A DNA stretch of 64,000 bases from Sporosarcina sp. P33 (GTDB lineage: Bacteria; Bacillota; Bacilli; Bacillales_A; Planococcaceae): assembly GCF_002077155.1 (NCBI RefSeq), contig NZ_CP015027.1:434001-498000 (forward strand), read 5' to 3'. Below the pieces are notes generated by a model, which searched no databases, was not told the DNA's origin, and saw only the letters and a program-made list of their open reading frames with translations. Position 1 is the stretch's first letter; every line of letters starts with the position of its first letter. Both the position numbers and the translations under genes were made by a program. Shown one piece after another: positions 55,299-63,935 of the stretch.

Positions 55299-56393
55299 TT
55301 GGCGAACATTCAAAAAGTACAGGATTTCTTAGTTGAACATTCTATCGACGCAGCACTTATTACGAATCCCGATAATATATTTTATCTGACAGATTTCCGC
55401 AGTGATCCGCACGAAAGATTGCTTGGCGTAGTGGTTTTCAAAGAAAAGGACCCGTTTATTATTTGTCCCGCGATGGAAGTCGCTGATGTAAAAGCAATTG
55501 GCTGGAATTATGATATTATCGGCTATAAAGACACAGACAACGCCTTTGCATTTTTAGAACAGGCGATTACTGAAAGAATTTCTTCGTTCTTATTGCTGGC
55601 AATTGAAAAACAGCATCTGACAGTAGATCGTTTTGAAATTTTACAGTCGCGCTTCCCTTCCTTGCAATTTGCGAACTTGGATGAGAAACTCGCAAGCTGC
55701 AGATTAGTTAAAAATGAAATTGAATTGGAACATCTGCGTAAAGCGGCAGAATTGGCGGACTATGCCATCGAAGTCGGCTGCAATGAAATCGCAGAAGGCA
55801 AAACGGAGCTGGAAATCGTGCAGGCGGTAGAGACCGCAGTGAAACAAAAAGGCGCAGAGAAAATGTCATTTGACACAATTATTGTTTCAGGCACAAAAAC
55901 TGCCTCGCCCCACGGCATTCCGGGTGAACGAAAAATAGAGAAAGGCGATTTCATTTTATTCGATCTTGGCGTTGTATATAAAGGATATTGTTCGGATATA
56001 ACGCGGACAGTGTCATTCGGCGAACCGTCTGAAGAAAAGCGTAAGATCTATGAGACAGTCAAAAAAGCCCAGCAGGCGGCAATTGACGTGGTGCGTCCCG
56101 GCACACTGGCAAAAGAGGTTGATCTTGCGGCTCGTTCTGTCATTGAAGAAGCAGGTTACGGTGAGCTCTTCCCGCACCGAATCGGACACGGTCTCGGTAT
56201 TTCCGTTCATGAATATCCTTCATTAACAGGTACAAATGATATGCCTCTTGAAAAAGGTATGGTGTTCACGATTGAACCGGGCATTTATGACCCGTCAATT
56301 ACCGGTGTGCGTATCGAAGATGATTTGTATGTGACGGAAGACGGAGTCGAAGTGCTGACAAAGTTCCCTAAAGATCTGAAAGTTATCGGATAA
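55299..56393 (+). CDS. Xaa-Pro peptidase family protein (M24B)
   Basis: A 364-residue metallopeptidase of the aminopeptidase P/prolidase family, cleaving peptides next to proline. The creatinase-like N-domain (about 1-125) precedes a pita-bread catalytic domain with metal ligands in [18 protein letters not shown] (split here as [15 protein letters not shown]), [18 protein letters not shown] and EDD. The start is a TTG with GGAGG at normal spacing. A TG-T-TATACT extended -10 lies about 30 bases upstream. It is divergent from ytkL. Confidence 0.9.
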   Translation: MANIQKVQDFLVEHSIDAALITNPDNIFYLTDFRSDPHERLLGVVVFKEKDPFIICPAMEVADVKAIGWNYDIIGYKDTDNAFAFLEQAITERISSFLLLAIEKQHLTVDRFEILQSRFPSLQFANLDEKLASCRLVKNEIELEHLRKAAELADYAIEVGCNEIAEGKTELEIVQAVETAVKQKGAEKMSFDTIIVSGTKTASPHGIPGERKIEKGDFILFDLGVVYKGYCSDITRTVSFGEPSEEKRKIYETVKKAQQAAIDVVRPGTLAKEVDLAARSVIEEAGYGELFPHRIGHGLGISVHEYPSLTGTNDMPLEKGMVFTIEPGIYDPSITGVRIEDDLYVTEDGVEVLTKFPKDLKVIG

Positions 56394-56431
56394 GCACAAT
56401 GGGCGATCCTGCCGTCTCGCTGTACGTTAAA

Positions 56432-56478
56432 AGAAAAAGACTGAAGACGAATCCCTGCAAGGGTCATCTTCAGTCTGT
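56432..56478 (-). terminator. Terminator of ald
   Basis: AGACTGAAGA and its complement flank CCCTTGCAGGG; on the minus strand the hairpin is followed by TTTTTCTTTT. Confidence 0.8.
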
Positions 56479-56508
56479 GGCCGCTGCTGAGTGCAGCGGT
56501 CTTTTCTT
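56479..56508 (+). terminator. Terminator of the Xaa-Pro peptidase gene
   Basis: CCGCTGC pairs with GCAGCGG around a five-base loop, followed by TCTTTTCTT on the plus strand. Confidence 0.7.
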
Positions 56509-56516
56509 ATGGAAAA

Positions 56517-57638
56517 TCAGATCGTTTCCAATGCTTTTTCTACTTGAACATGTTCTAATTCCTGCGCTTCTGCCACTGCCTGATAGGTGATGTGTCCGGC
56601 CAGTGTGTTTATTCCTTTTCGCAGTGCTTCATTGTCCATACATGCTTTTTTGACGCCTTTATTGGCAATTTGAAGTGCGTAAGGAATAGTTACGTTGGTC
56701 AGTGCCATAGTGGATGTCTGTGGAACTGCCCCCGGCATATTGGCGACTGCGTAATGGATGATGCCATGTTTTGTATAGGTCGGGTCATCATGCGTTGTGA
56801 CGCGGTCGGATGTTTCGAAAATTCCGCCCTGGTCAATTGCGATGTCGATCAGTACAGAGCCCGGGCTCATCGATTTAACCATTTCTTCCGTTACAAGTGT
56901 CGGCGCTTTTGCACCTGGAATCAGCACACAGCCGATGACCAGGTCTGCATCTTTTACTGCGTGTGCAATATTATACGGGTTCGATACCAGTGTTTGAATG
57001 TGTTCCCCGAAAATCTCATCAAGCTGACGCACACGTTCTACTGACAAATCCAAAATAGTTACATGTGCGCCGATTCCGATGGCAACGCGCGCTGCGTTCG
57101 TGCCTGCCTGGCCGCCGCCGATAATTGTGATTTTTCCGCGGGATACGCCAGGTACTCCGGCAAGCAAAATGCCTTTTCCGCCTCTTGTCTTTTCCAAGTA
57201 CTGTGCACCGATCTGTGTTGCCATACGGCCTGCAACTTCGCTCATCGGCGCCAATAAAGGCAATCCGCCGCTTGGCAGTTGAACGGTTTCATAAGCGATT
57301 GCAGTCACTTTATTTTCAAGCAGCGCTTGTGTCAGTTTCAGTTCCGGCGCTAAATGTAAATACGCAAATAAGATGAGCCCTTCACGGAAATACTGATATT
57401 CTGAAGCGTCCGGCTCTTTTACTTTCAGAACCATCTCTGCTCCCCATGCTTCAGCGGCAGTATTGACAATCGTCGCACCTGCTTCCGCATACTCCTCGTC
57501 CTTGAAACTTGACCCTATACCCGCACCTGTTTCAATTAATACTTCATGTCCGGCATTTTTTAATGTCAATACACTTGCAGGGGCTATTGCCACTCGGTTT
57601 TCATTGTTTTTAATTTCTTTTGGAACACCTATACGCAT
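56517..57638 (-). CDS. ald: Alanine dehydrogenase
   Basis: A 373-residue NAD enzyme deaminating L-alanine to pyruvate and ammonia. It shows [17 protein letters not shown] at the N-terminus (substrate arginine R15 and the KEIK signature), catalytic histidine in FAYLHLAPE (about 95) and the NAD motif [15 protein letters not shown] (about 169-183). AGGAGG stands seven bases before the ATG. It is monocistronic. The upstream AT-rich region contains widely spaced inverted repeats that may bind an activator such as AdeR. Confidence 0.96.
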   Translation of the reverse strand: MRIGVPKEIKNNENRVAIAPASVLTLKNAGHEVLIETGAGIGSSFKDEEYAEAGATIVNTAAEAWGAEMVLKVKEPDASEYQYFREGLILFAYLHLAPELKLTQALLENKVTAIAYETVQLPSGGLPLLAPMSEVAGRMATQIGAQYLEKTRGGKGILLAGVPGVSRGKITIIGGGQAGTNAARVAIGIGAHVTILDLSVERVRQLDEIFGEHIQTLVSNPYNIAHAVKDADLVIGCVLIPGAKAPTLVTEEMVKSMSPGSVLIDIAIDQGGIFETSDRVTTHDDPTYTKHGIIHYAVANMPGAVPQTSTMALTNVTIPYALQIANKGVKKACMDNEALRKGINTLAGHITYQAVAEAQELEHVQVEKALETI

Positions 57639-57677
57639 GCAAAATCCTCCTAAAATGAAAGTTCGTTTCACGTCGAT

Positions 57678-57804
57678 CTTCTTTTTGTCGATTAATGACA
57701 ATTTAATCTTATCAGAATATAAAAGATTTTACCTCTTTTTTTCTATGTTTCATAAATGTTTTTTGTTTATACAATTTTATAAAATAATTTCGACAAAAAA
57801 GAAG
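57678..57804. repeat. Inverted repeats in the ald/usp intergenic region
   Basis: CTTCTTTTTGTCGA (57678-57691) recurs inverted as TCGACAAAAAAGAAG (57790-57804), about 98 bases away. The left arm is part of a second palindrome, TTGTC-GATTAAT-GACAA (57685-57701). The rest of the gap is AT-rich; both promoters must lie here, but I cannot fix their hexamers. Confidence 0.55.
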
Positions 57805-57872
57805 GATTCTCTTCAACTATGAAGAATATGTACAGTGTAGAATCAATTTAACTTTAAGGATGGAGTGGTACT

Positions 57873-58328
57873 ATGGCACTTACGTACAAAAATATCATCG
57901 TAGCTGTGGATGGTTCAGATGAGGCAAAATGGGCTTTCAAAAAAGCGATTGCAATTGCAGATCGTAACGACGCAACTCTTCACTTGATCAATATTATTGA
58001 TACGCGTTCTTACGCAGCGGTGGAAGCTTACGACCGTTCCATTGCAGAGCGTGCGCAAAAATATGCTGAAGAACTGCTGCAGGACTACAGCTCAGAAGCT
58101 GCACAGGCAGGCATTACAAATGTTCAGGTCCATGTGGAATATGGTTCCCCTAAAACATTGATCCCGCGGGATATTGCGAAAAAGCTCAAGGCAGATTTAA
58201 TTATCTGTGGTGCTACAGGTCTGAACCGTGTAGAACGCTTCTTGATTGGAAGTGTTTCCGAGAATATCGTTCGCTCCGCGAAATGCGATGTACTCGTCGT
58301 ACGCACACCTGAACACCTTCAGGACTGA
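57873..58328 (+). CDS. Universal stress protein, UspA family
   Basis: A 151-residue cytoplasmic protein of the Usp fold. The ATP-binding signature GATGLNRVERFLIGSVSE (G-2x-G-9x-G(S/T) pattern, about 114-131) indicates the nucleotide-binding subgroup. Function is likely linked to starvation or stress survival, inferred from the family. GGAG precedes the ATG. It is single, divergent from ald, with a strong terminator. Confidence 0.92.
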   Translation: MALTYKNIIVAVDGSDEAKWAFKKAIAIADRNDATLHLINIIDTRSYAAVEAYDRSIAERAQKYAEELLQDYSSEAAQAGITNVQVHVEYGSPKTLIPRDIAKKLKADLIICGATGLNRVERFLIGSVSENIVRSAKCDVLVVRTPEHLQD

Positions 58329-58340
58329 TAGTTTTCAAAG

Positions 58341-58388
58341 GCTGTCCAGAAAATCGTGGCTAACGATTTTCTGCGACAGTTTTTTCGT
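58341..58388 (+). terminator. Terminator of the universal stress gene
   Basis: CTGTC-CAGAAAATCG and its complement CGATTTTCTG-CGACAG flank a seven-base loop and are followed by TTTTTT. Confidence 0.85.
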
Positions 58389-58468
58389 GTGCACTCATGC
58401 AGCCGCAGTCTGTCGATCCGTTATGAAGCCGCACGTGCCGTATCAATACAATTTACGCATTCATTAAA

Positions 58469-58506
58469 TATGTCCCGCCCGTCAGAAGTTCTGACAAGCG
58501 GGACAT
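58469..58506 (-). terminator. Terminator of ackA
   Basis: TGTCCCGC and GCGGGACA form the base of a hairpin with an inner GTCAGAA/TTCTGAC stem. The T-tract is weak (ATATTTAAT). The bases between this and the usp terminator hold nothing I recognise. Confidence 0.65.
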
Positions 58507-58510
58507 ACGG

Positions 58511-59731
58511 TTATTCTGCTGCGACTTCCAGCGATTCTACAGGTATACCTGCAATTCGAACGGTATCGCGTGCTAACATGATTTCTTCGTTTGTCGGGAT
58601 AATTAGTACTTTTACCGGTGAATGCGGGAAGCTGATATACGCTTCTTCGCCGCGGATATTGTTAAGGCTTGGATCGAAGTAAACACCCATAAATTCCAGG
58701 CCGTTCATAACCTTCTCCCGCACAATTGCGCTATTCTCACCGATTCCAGCTGTAAAGATAATCGCGTCGACACCGCCCATTCCTGCAGCATATTGTCCGA
58801 TATGCTGGTGAATACGGTCAGTGAAGACATCAAGCGCTAATTGTGCGCGTTCGTTTCCTTGCTCTGCAGCTTCCGTGATATCACGCAAATCACTGGAGAA
58901 TCCGCAAAGGCCGAGCAGCCCTGATTTTTTATTCAATACATTGACTACTTCTTCAGCTGACTGTTCTGTACATTCCATTATGTACGGAATTAGCGCCGGG
59001 TCGATATTCCCTGATCGAGTACCCATAATGACGCCCGCCAACGGTGTGAAGCCCATTGACGTGTCTACTGACTTGCCGCCTTTAACAGCTGCAATACTTG
59101 CGCCGTTGCCGAGGTGGCAAGAAATTAGCCGTGTATCTTCAAGCGGTCTGTTCAAAATTTTGGCAGCACGCTCTGTTACGTATTTATGGCTTGTGCCATG
59201 GAAACCGTATTTACGGATGCCATAATTTTCGTAATATTCGTATGGCAGTGCATATAAAAACGACTTTTCAGGCATAGTCTGATGGAACGCTGTATCGAAA
59301 ATTGCAACTGCCGGTGTATTTGGCAATGCTTTCTTAAATGCTTTGATTCCGACAATATTTGCCGGATTATGCAGCGGTGCGAATCTTGAAATCTCTTCCA
59401 ATTTTCCAATTACTTCATCCGTGATCAAAACGGAGTCACTATATAGTTCTCCCCCATGAACTACGCGGTGACCAAGCCCGTCAATCTCATCATAGGATGA
59501 AACAACCCCTTCACTGAGCAATTGCTCCAGCAGCATAGTGACGGCTGCAGAGTGATTCGCAATATCCAAAACTTTTTCGATTTTCTTTTCATCTGTTGCC
59601 ATGGAGAAAACGGAATTCTCTAGACCGATTCTCTCAAATAACCCCTTGGTAATCTCTTTTTCTGTCGTCATTTCGATCAATTGGAACTTCAAAGAAGAAC
59701 TTCCGGCATTTATCGACAAAATTTTCGGCAA
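58511..59731 (-). CDS. ackA: Acetate kinase
   Basis: A 406-residue ASKHA-fold kinase interconverting acetyl phosphate/ADP and acetate/ATP, used in overflow metabolism. The N-terminal [11 protein letters not shown], the arginine-bearing GHRVVHGG, the catalytic DTAFHQTMP and the GIGENS phosphate loop are intact. The start is a TTG behind AAGGGG that gives [11 protein letters not shown]; the extra upstream residues of the longer frame include the promoter. It is transcribed separately from ytxK behind a near-ideal promoter. Confidence 0.97.
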   Translation of the reverse strand: MPKILSINAGSSSLKFQLIEMTTEKEITKGLFERIGLENSVFSMATDEKKIEKVLDIANHSAAVTMLLEQLLSEGVVSSYDEIDGLGHRVVHGGELYSDSVLITDEVIGKLEEISRFAPLHNPANIVGIKAFKKALPNTPAVAIFDTAFHQTMPEKSFLYALPYEYYENYGIRKYGFHGTSHKYVTERAAKILNRPLEDTRLISCHLGNGASIAAVKGGKSVDTSMGFTPLAGVIMGTRSGNIDPALIPYIMECTEQSAEEVVNVLNKKSGLLGLCGFSSDLRDITEAAEQGNERAQLALDVFTDRIHQHIGQYAAGMGGVDAIIFTAGIGENSAIVREKVMNGLEFMGVYFDPSLNNIRGEEAYISFPHSPVKVLIIPTNEEIMLARDTVRIAGIPVESLEVAAE

Positions 59732-59777
59732 AAATACCCACCCCTTACTATGATTACGTCGTATAACGTTTGAAGTT

Positions 59778-59806
59778 ATTATAGTATCTAACAATTTTAA
59801 AAGCAA
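59778..59806 (-). promoter_or_regulatory. Promoter of ackA
   Basis: TTGCTT, 17 bases, TATAAT on the minus strand. Confidence 0.75.
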
Positions 59807-59884
59807 TTGAATTCATGAAAATCATGCCGCTGATCTGTGATTAATTTTTGACAAGAAAAAAAAGAAGGAAGAGCGACGACTCAG

Positions 59885-60799
59885 TCACTCCCCTTCCGCT
59901 TCCATCCAGTCATTCAATTTACTGAAGAACCTCTGCATTGCCGCGGCATTTCCGAGCTCCGGAATTTTAGCAAGCAGTACATCCGGCATAATAAATTGTT
60001 CATGTGGCGGCTGCTGTAGCAGTAAAATACTTTTTGCGAAACGCTGATCAGAAAACAGGGATTCAGGCAATTCCAGCAAACCTCTTAACAGCTTATGGTC
60101 TTTAACAAAGTTCAGAATTGGTTCTGCACCTTCCGCGCTCAGCAGCCTTGACGGGACGATAAATAATCCGTAACCGCCCGGCTTCACATAGCGCATGGAC
60201 TGCTCGATATACAAGTAATGGGAAAACGCATGGCCTTCCGCCGGCATGAGCTCATACTCCATAGCAACTTCATCGTCAGGATAATACCCGACCGGAATAT
60301 CACTGACTACCGCATCGACCAAATCAATCGGCAGCGGGCGGAGTGCATCCTGCAAATAGAAAGACACCGGAAGCTCCAGCAAATTGGCAGTCGCTGCTGC
60401 AATTTGAATTAATACATCATCGATTTCCACCGCACTTGCAGATGCGGCTCCTTTGTATTGATTAAGAACTGTAAATAAGAGATTTCCTGTTCCGGCGGCA
60501 GGATCCAAAAACGTAACCGGCTGTTTGCCATCGAGTAATTTATTAATTACATAGCCGATCAGAAAACCAATCGTGTCTGGAGTCATCTGATGATGGGCCT
60601 GGGCTGATTGTTTCATTCCTTTAAGCAGAGCCAGCTGAATACCTTTTCGGATTTCTTCTTTTTCGGGATTCTGCAATTCAACCGCGGACGGATGATCAAG
60701 CCATTTTTCACTCGCTTCCAATACGGCATCCAAATACAGACCATCCGTTGATTCAGCATGCTGGTCATAATACGCAAATATTTTTTCTGTATTGTTCAT
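59885..60799 (-). CDS. ytxK: Class I SAM-dependent methyltransferase, YtxK-like
   Basis: A 304-residue protein built like an N6-adenine methyltransferase: helical N-domain, SAM motif I FLDPAAGTGNLL (about 95-106), and a long C-terminal Rossmann part. Motif IV, expected as (D/N)PPY, reads SDIPVGYY, so the classic catalytic tetrad is not present; YtxK relatives in Bacillus may share this. The target is unknown. No restriction or specificity gene is nearby, so it does not look like part of a restriction system. GGGGGA precedes the ATG. It lies between tpx and ackA, as in B. subtilis. Confidence 0.85.
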   Translation of the reverse strand: MNNTEKIFAYYDQHAESTDGLYLDAVLEASEKWLDHPSAVELQNPEKEEIRKGIQLALLKGMKQSAQAHHQMTPDTIGFLIGYVINKLLDGKQPVTFLDPAAGTGNLLFTVLNQYKGAASASAVEIDDVLIQIAAATANLLELPVSFYLQDALRPLPIDLVDAVVSDIPVGYYPDDEVAMEYELMPAEGHAFSHYLYIEQSMRYVKPGGYGLFIVPSRLLSAEGAEPILNFVKDHKLLRGLLELPESLFSDQRFAKSILLLQQPPHEQFIMPDVLLAKIPELGNAAAMQRFFSKLNDWMEAEGE

Positions 60800-60817
60800 T
60801 CGTTATTCCCCCAATAA

Positions 60818-60846
60818 GAAACCCACCTATCGTCCAGGTGGGTTCG
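60818..60846 (-). terminator. Hairpin after tpx
   Basis: AACCCACCT and AGGTGGGTT flank a seven-base loop, followed by TTCTTATT on the minus strand. Confidence 0.65.
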
Positions 60847-60850
60847 TTGT

Positions 60851-61354
60851 TTACATCAATTCTTTAACTGCTTTGATGGCTGCATCGTAATCCGGATGAT
60901 CAGTTGCTTCACTGACATACTCTACATACGTTACGTTATCATCGCGGTCAACTACAAAGATTGAACGAGTCAATAAACGCAATTCTTCAATTGCCGTACC
61001 GAATGCTTTTCCGAATGACAGGTCGCGGTGATCAGAATAAAGGTGTACATTTTCTACCTTTTCTTCTTCCTTCCAGCGCGCTTGAGCAAAAGGAAGGTCG
61101 CATGAAACCGTCATGACTTCCACATCATTGCCAAGGGAATTCGCTTCATCGTTAAAGCGCTTCGTTTGAATAGAGCATACACCCGTGTCGACAGAAGGCA
61201 CTACACTGATCAAGCGTACTTTGCCTTTCGAATCATCTAATGTGACAGGATTCAAATCATTCGCAAGCACTGTAAAATCCGGTGCCTGATCACCTACTTT
61301 TACTTCTGAGCCCAGAAGATGAATCGGATTATTTTTGAATGTGACTTGTACCAT
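60851..61354 (-). CDS. tpx: Thiol peroxidase Tpx, lacking the usual resolving cysteine
   Basis: A 167-residue atypical 2-Cys peroxiredoxin of the Tpx family. The peroxidatic cysteine is C60 in DTGVCSIQT. In the well-studied Tpx proteins the resolving cysteine follows DLPFAQxRW; here that position is lysine (K95, in ARWKEEEKV). The only other cysteine is C85, in SCDLPFAQ. The enzyme may therefore use C85 or an external thiol. AAAGGAG precedes the ATG. It lies close behind yteJ on the same strand and could share its transcript. Confidence 0.92.
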   Translation of the reverse strand: MVQVTFKNNPIHLLGSEVKVGDQAPDFTVLANDLNPVTLDDSKGKVRLISVVPSVDTGVCSIQTKRFNDEANSLGNDVEVMTVSCDLPFAQARWKEEEKVENVHLYSDHRDLSFGKAFGTAIEELRLLTRSIFVVDRDDNVTYVEYVSEATDHPDYDAAIKAVKELM

Positions 61355-61382
61355 AACTAACCACTCCTTTTACGATAGTGTA

Positions 61383-61934
61383 CTAAACGGTAGGGTCTTC
61401 TTGCAACTGATGTTGTTCAGGATGTATCATCTTCTGAACTTCCACTCTTTCAAATGTGCGTTCATGAACAACGACTGTATCCGCAAACAAGTCATGAAGC
61501 GCCATCTTTTTCGGCAGGAACAAAACGAGCAAATAAGGAATCCATAACATTTGTGAAATAAAACGTCCGAAGCCTTCTCTGAACAGAATAGCGCTCCAGC
61601 CTGGCTTGCGTCCGTCCGCTGTCATGACACGGATTCCCATGACCATCTTTCCTATCGTCTGCCCCGCAAACTTCGTCATCAACATAAAATACAGCAGCAG
61701 TAAAACAAGTGCCGTCACTTTATACGGGCTGAATAAAAAGGCGGATGGCTTGGTAATGGCTATATCGAGCACGCGAAACACCGGCTTGACAAAGATGCCG
61801 CTTATCGCCGAAATAACTAGCATATCAAGTAAAAATGCCCATAGTCTGATCCAGAATCCAGCGTATTTAGGTATGAGTCTCTGTTCCATCTGCACTGTTT
61901 GATCTGTATCCGGCAGTTCGTTCATCATGTTCAT
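61383..61934 (-). CDS. yteJ: RDD family membrane protein YteJ
   Basis: A 183-residue RDD-family protein with a short acidic N-terminus and three to four membrane helices. It has LIPKYAGFWIRLWAFLLDML near the start, where the usual R-D-D residues appear as R, D, and QTIGKMVMGIRVM in the second half. In B. subtilis yteJ is cotranscribed with sppA under sigma-W and affects the response to antimicrobial peptides and SppA activity. The chosen ATG follows AAGGAGG, just after the sppA stop codon. Confidence 0.85.
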   Translation of the reverse strand: MNMMNELPDTDQTVQMEQRLIPKYAGFWIRLWAFLLDMLVISAISGIFVKPVFRVLDIAITKPSAFLFSPYKVTALVLLLLYFMLMTKFAGQTIGKMVMGIRVMTADGRKPGWSAILFREGFGRFISQMLWIPYLLVLFLPKKMALHDLFADTVVVHERTFERVEVQKMIHPEQHQLQEDPTV

Positions 61935-61944
61935 GTCCTCCTCC

Positions 61945-62949
61945 TTACTCACCATATAAATACATCATGCGCGGCGCGTGATTATCAGTCAGCAGCTTTT
62001 TCATGATTTGTGACTCTGCATCTCCACTGAATACATCATGGGCTTTCATGGAAAGCAATGCGGTTAAATTTGTAGGTGTTCCATACTCAAACACTTCCGC
62101 TTTCTCCAAATGATAGTCTTCTTTCATTTGAGAAATGACAAGGGGCAGCTTTCCATAATCATCAGCAAGCCCTGCTTCAATTGCTTGACGGCCATTCATG
62201 ACGCGCCCATCGGCTACTTTGCGCACCGCTGCTTCTTTCATGCCGCGCCCTTCTACAATAATGTCGACGAAACGCTGATACGAGTCATCAATCATTTCTT
62301 GCAGCATGGCACGTTCTTCAGATTTCATTTCCCGTGTAGGACTCATCATATCTTTATATGGACCTGATTTAATCGTCGGGAAATCGACTCCGTATTTTTC
62401 CGCCAGTTTTCCATAATTGACAGACTGCATGATGACTCCAATTGAACCGGTTAATGTTTCAGGATGAACATATATCTTGTCTGCCGGAGCGGAAATATAA
62501 TAGCCTCCTGAAGCCGCCATGCCGCCCATCGCCGCATACACCGGAATTTTTTTCGCTGACTGAATTTCTGTCAGCGCATCATAGATATCGGAAGATTCCA
62601 GCACACCGCCGCCTGGGGAATTCACTGAAAGTACAATCCCTTTCACGGTGTCGTCATTTGCCAATTCATTCAATTGCGTCATAAATTGGCGGTGATTGTA
62701 CTCCGCTCCGCTGAATATAGACGCTTCACCTGTGTCCTGAATAACGCCATCCACCGTTAATACCGCGATGCGTTCACTGGAACTTCCTTCCTCCACGATT
62801 GTTTCCTGCACCTGCTTTTCCATTACATTGATTTCATTGACGAAACTGTTCCAGTCTCTCGTAAAGACCCATGACATCATATTGATCCCAACGGACACAA
62901 TAATCAATGTCGCCGCAACAGCAACGGCAATCCATCTTTTTGCATTCAT
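61945..62949 (-). CDS. sppA: Signal peptide peptidase SppA
   Basis: A 334-residue membrane serine protease of the ClpP/crotonase fold that degrades remnant signal peptides. One N-terminal membrane helix (about 7-27) is followed by the protease domain with VNSPGGGVLESSDIY, the nucleophile serine in MGGMAASGGYYIS and the lysine base in SGPYKDMMSP, as in short SppA proteins. GGAGG precedes the ATG. A sigma-W-shaped promoter stands 30 bases upstream, matching the sigma-W control of sppA-yteJ known in B. subtilis. Confidence 0.95.
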   Translation of the reverse strand: MNAKRWIAVAVAATLIIVSVGINMMSWVFTRDWNSFVNEINVMEKQVQETIVEEGSSSERIAVLTVDGVIQDTGEASIFSGAEYNHRQFMTQLNELANDDTVKGIVLSVNSPGGGVLESSDIYDALTEIQSAKKIPVYAAMGGMAASGGYYISAPADKIYVHPETLTGSIGVIMQSVNYGKLAEKYGVDFPTIKSGPYKDMMSPTREMKSEERAMLQEMIDDSYQRFVDIIVEGRGMKEAAVRKVADGRVMNGRQAIEAGLADDYGKLPLVISQMKEDYHLEKAEVFEYGTPTNLTALLSMKAHDVFSGDAESQIMKKLLTDNHAPRMMYLYGE

Positions 62950-62981
62950 AAATAATTTCCTCCTTTGTCCACATATTACTG

Positions 62982-63008
62982 TACGTTCCTCATCGTCCTA
63001 ATGTTTCA
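62982..63008 (-). promoter_or_regulatory. Sigma-W-type promoter of sppA-yteJ
   Basis: The minus strand reads TGAAAC, 17 bases, CGTA, with the ATG about 33 bases past the CGTA. Confidence 0.8.
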
Positions 63009-63053
63009 TTCATGCTACACTTGGTCTATTAACTGAAAAAGGAGACGATTCAA

Positions 63054-63854
63054 ATGACTTCGGAATACGTGATATTTCTGTTTAGCCGGCTGGACGAAGA
63101 TACCGTCCATAAAAAAAGTTTTGTTGGAAAACAGCTGCAAAAGGAAGGTTTTGTACTGACAGACAATCATACAGAAGCAAATGTTGTTATCAGTATCGGC
63201 AGTGACGGAACTTTCCTTCAGGCAGTGCGCAAGACTGATTTCCGTCAGGACTGCATTTACCTGGGACTTTCTATAAAAGGTCCGCACGGCGTATATTGCG
63301 ATTTCCAATATGATGATATTCGCCCGCTGATACAAACATTACGGCAATCAACTATTAAAGAACGTCATTACCCTTTACTGGAAGTGAAAATTAACGGGCA
63401 TAAACCTTTTTATTGTCTGAATGAATTCAGTATCCGCTCCACGATCATCCGCACATTCGTCATGGATATTTACATCGACGATTTGCTATTCGAAACCTTT
63501 TTAGGTGACGGCATGATCATTTCGACGCCTACAGGCAGCACGGCGTACAATAAGTCCGTAAAAGGCGCGGTGATTGACCCGCTGCTTCAAAGTTTCCAGG
63601 TGACTGAGCTCGCATCTGTAAACAATAACCGTTACCGCACACTTGGCGCTTCCTTTATTTTAAGCAATCAGCGTCAATTGACTCTCAGCATTCAGCAGGA
63701 AGGCAATGAATTCCCGTCGATCGCTGCCGACAACGAAGCGCTTGGCATTAAACAAGTTGAAAAGGTGGAAGCGATGCTGAGCAAGAAAGTCATCCGTACA
63801 GCCAAGCTTTCAGACAACTCATTCTTCGAAAAAGTTCAGCGCACGTTTTTTTGA
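63054..63854 (+). CDS. NAD kinase, second Bacillus type (YtdI-like)
   Basis: A 266-residue ATP-NAD kinase making NADP. The glycine-rich motif reads SIGSDGTFLQAV (about 47-58), where most NAD kinases have GGDGT. The NAD-binding NEFSIRS and GDGMIISTPTGSTAYNKS motifs are intact. It is similar to YtdI (PpnKB) of B. subtilis, and its neighbours sppA-yteJ and the acyl-CoA ligase match that locus. AAAGGAG precedes the ATG. It is divergent from sppA. Confidence 0.93.
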   Translation: MTSEYVIFLFSRLDEDTVHKKSFVGKQLQKEGFVLTDNHTEANVVISIGSDGTFLQAVRKTDFRQDCIYLGLSIKGPHGVYCDFQYDDIRPLIQTLRQSTIKERHYPLLEVKINGHKPFYCLNEFSIRSTIIRTFVMDIYIDDLLFETFLGDGMIISTPTGSTAYNKSVKGAVIDPLLQSFQVTELASVNNNRYRTLGASFILSNQRQLTLSIQQEGNEFPSIAADNEALGIKQVEKVEAMLSKKVIRTAKLSDNSFFEKVQRTFF

Positions 63855-63860
63855 TTAAAA

Positions 63861-63915
63861 GCTAAAAGGACTATCCAATCGTCGGATAAAAACGACTTTT
63901 GGCAGTCCTTTTTTC
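63861..63915. terminator. Terminator between the NAD kinase and acyl-CoA ligase genes
   Basis: AAAAGGACT pairs with AGTCCTTTT, enclosing a smaller CGTCG/CGAC stem, followed by TTTTTT on the plus strand. It serves the converging genes. Confidence 0.75.
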
Positions 63916-63935
63916 ATTGCAGCCAATCTATCAAA

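Noticed and set aside
59732-59777. TTCAAACGTTATAC downstream of the ackA promoter as a cre
   Set aside because: Only about 10 of 14 consensus positions match, and it lies downstream of the start site, unlike the upstream activating cre of B. subtilis ackA.
59885-60799. ytxK as part of a restriction-modification system
   Set aside because: No restriction or specificity subunit is adjacent, the catalytic motif is altered, and the position is conserved in Bacillus.
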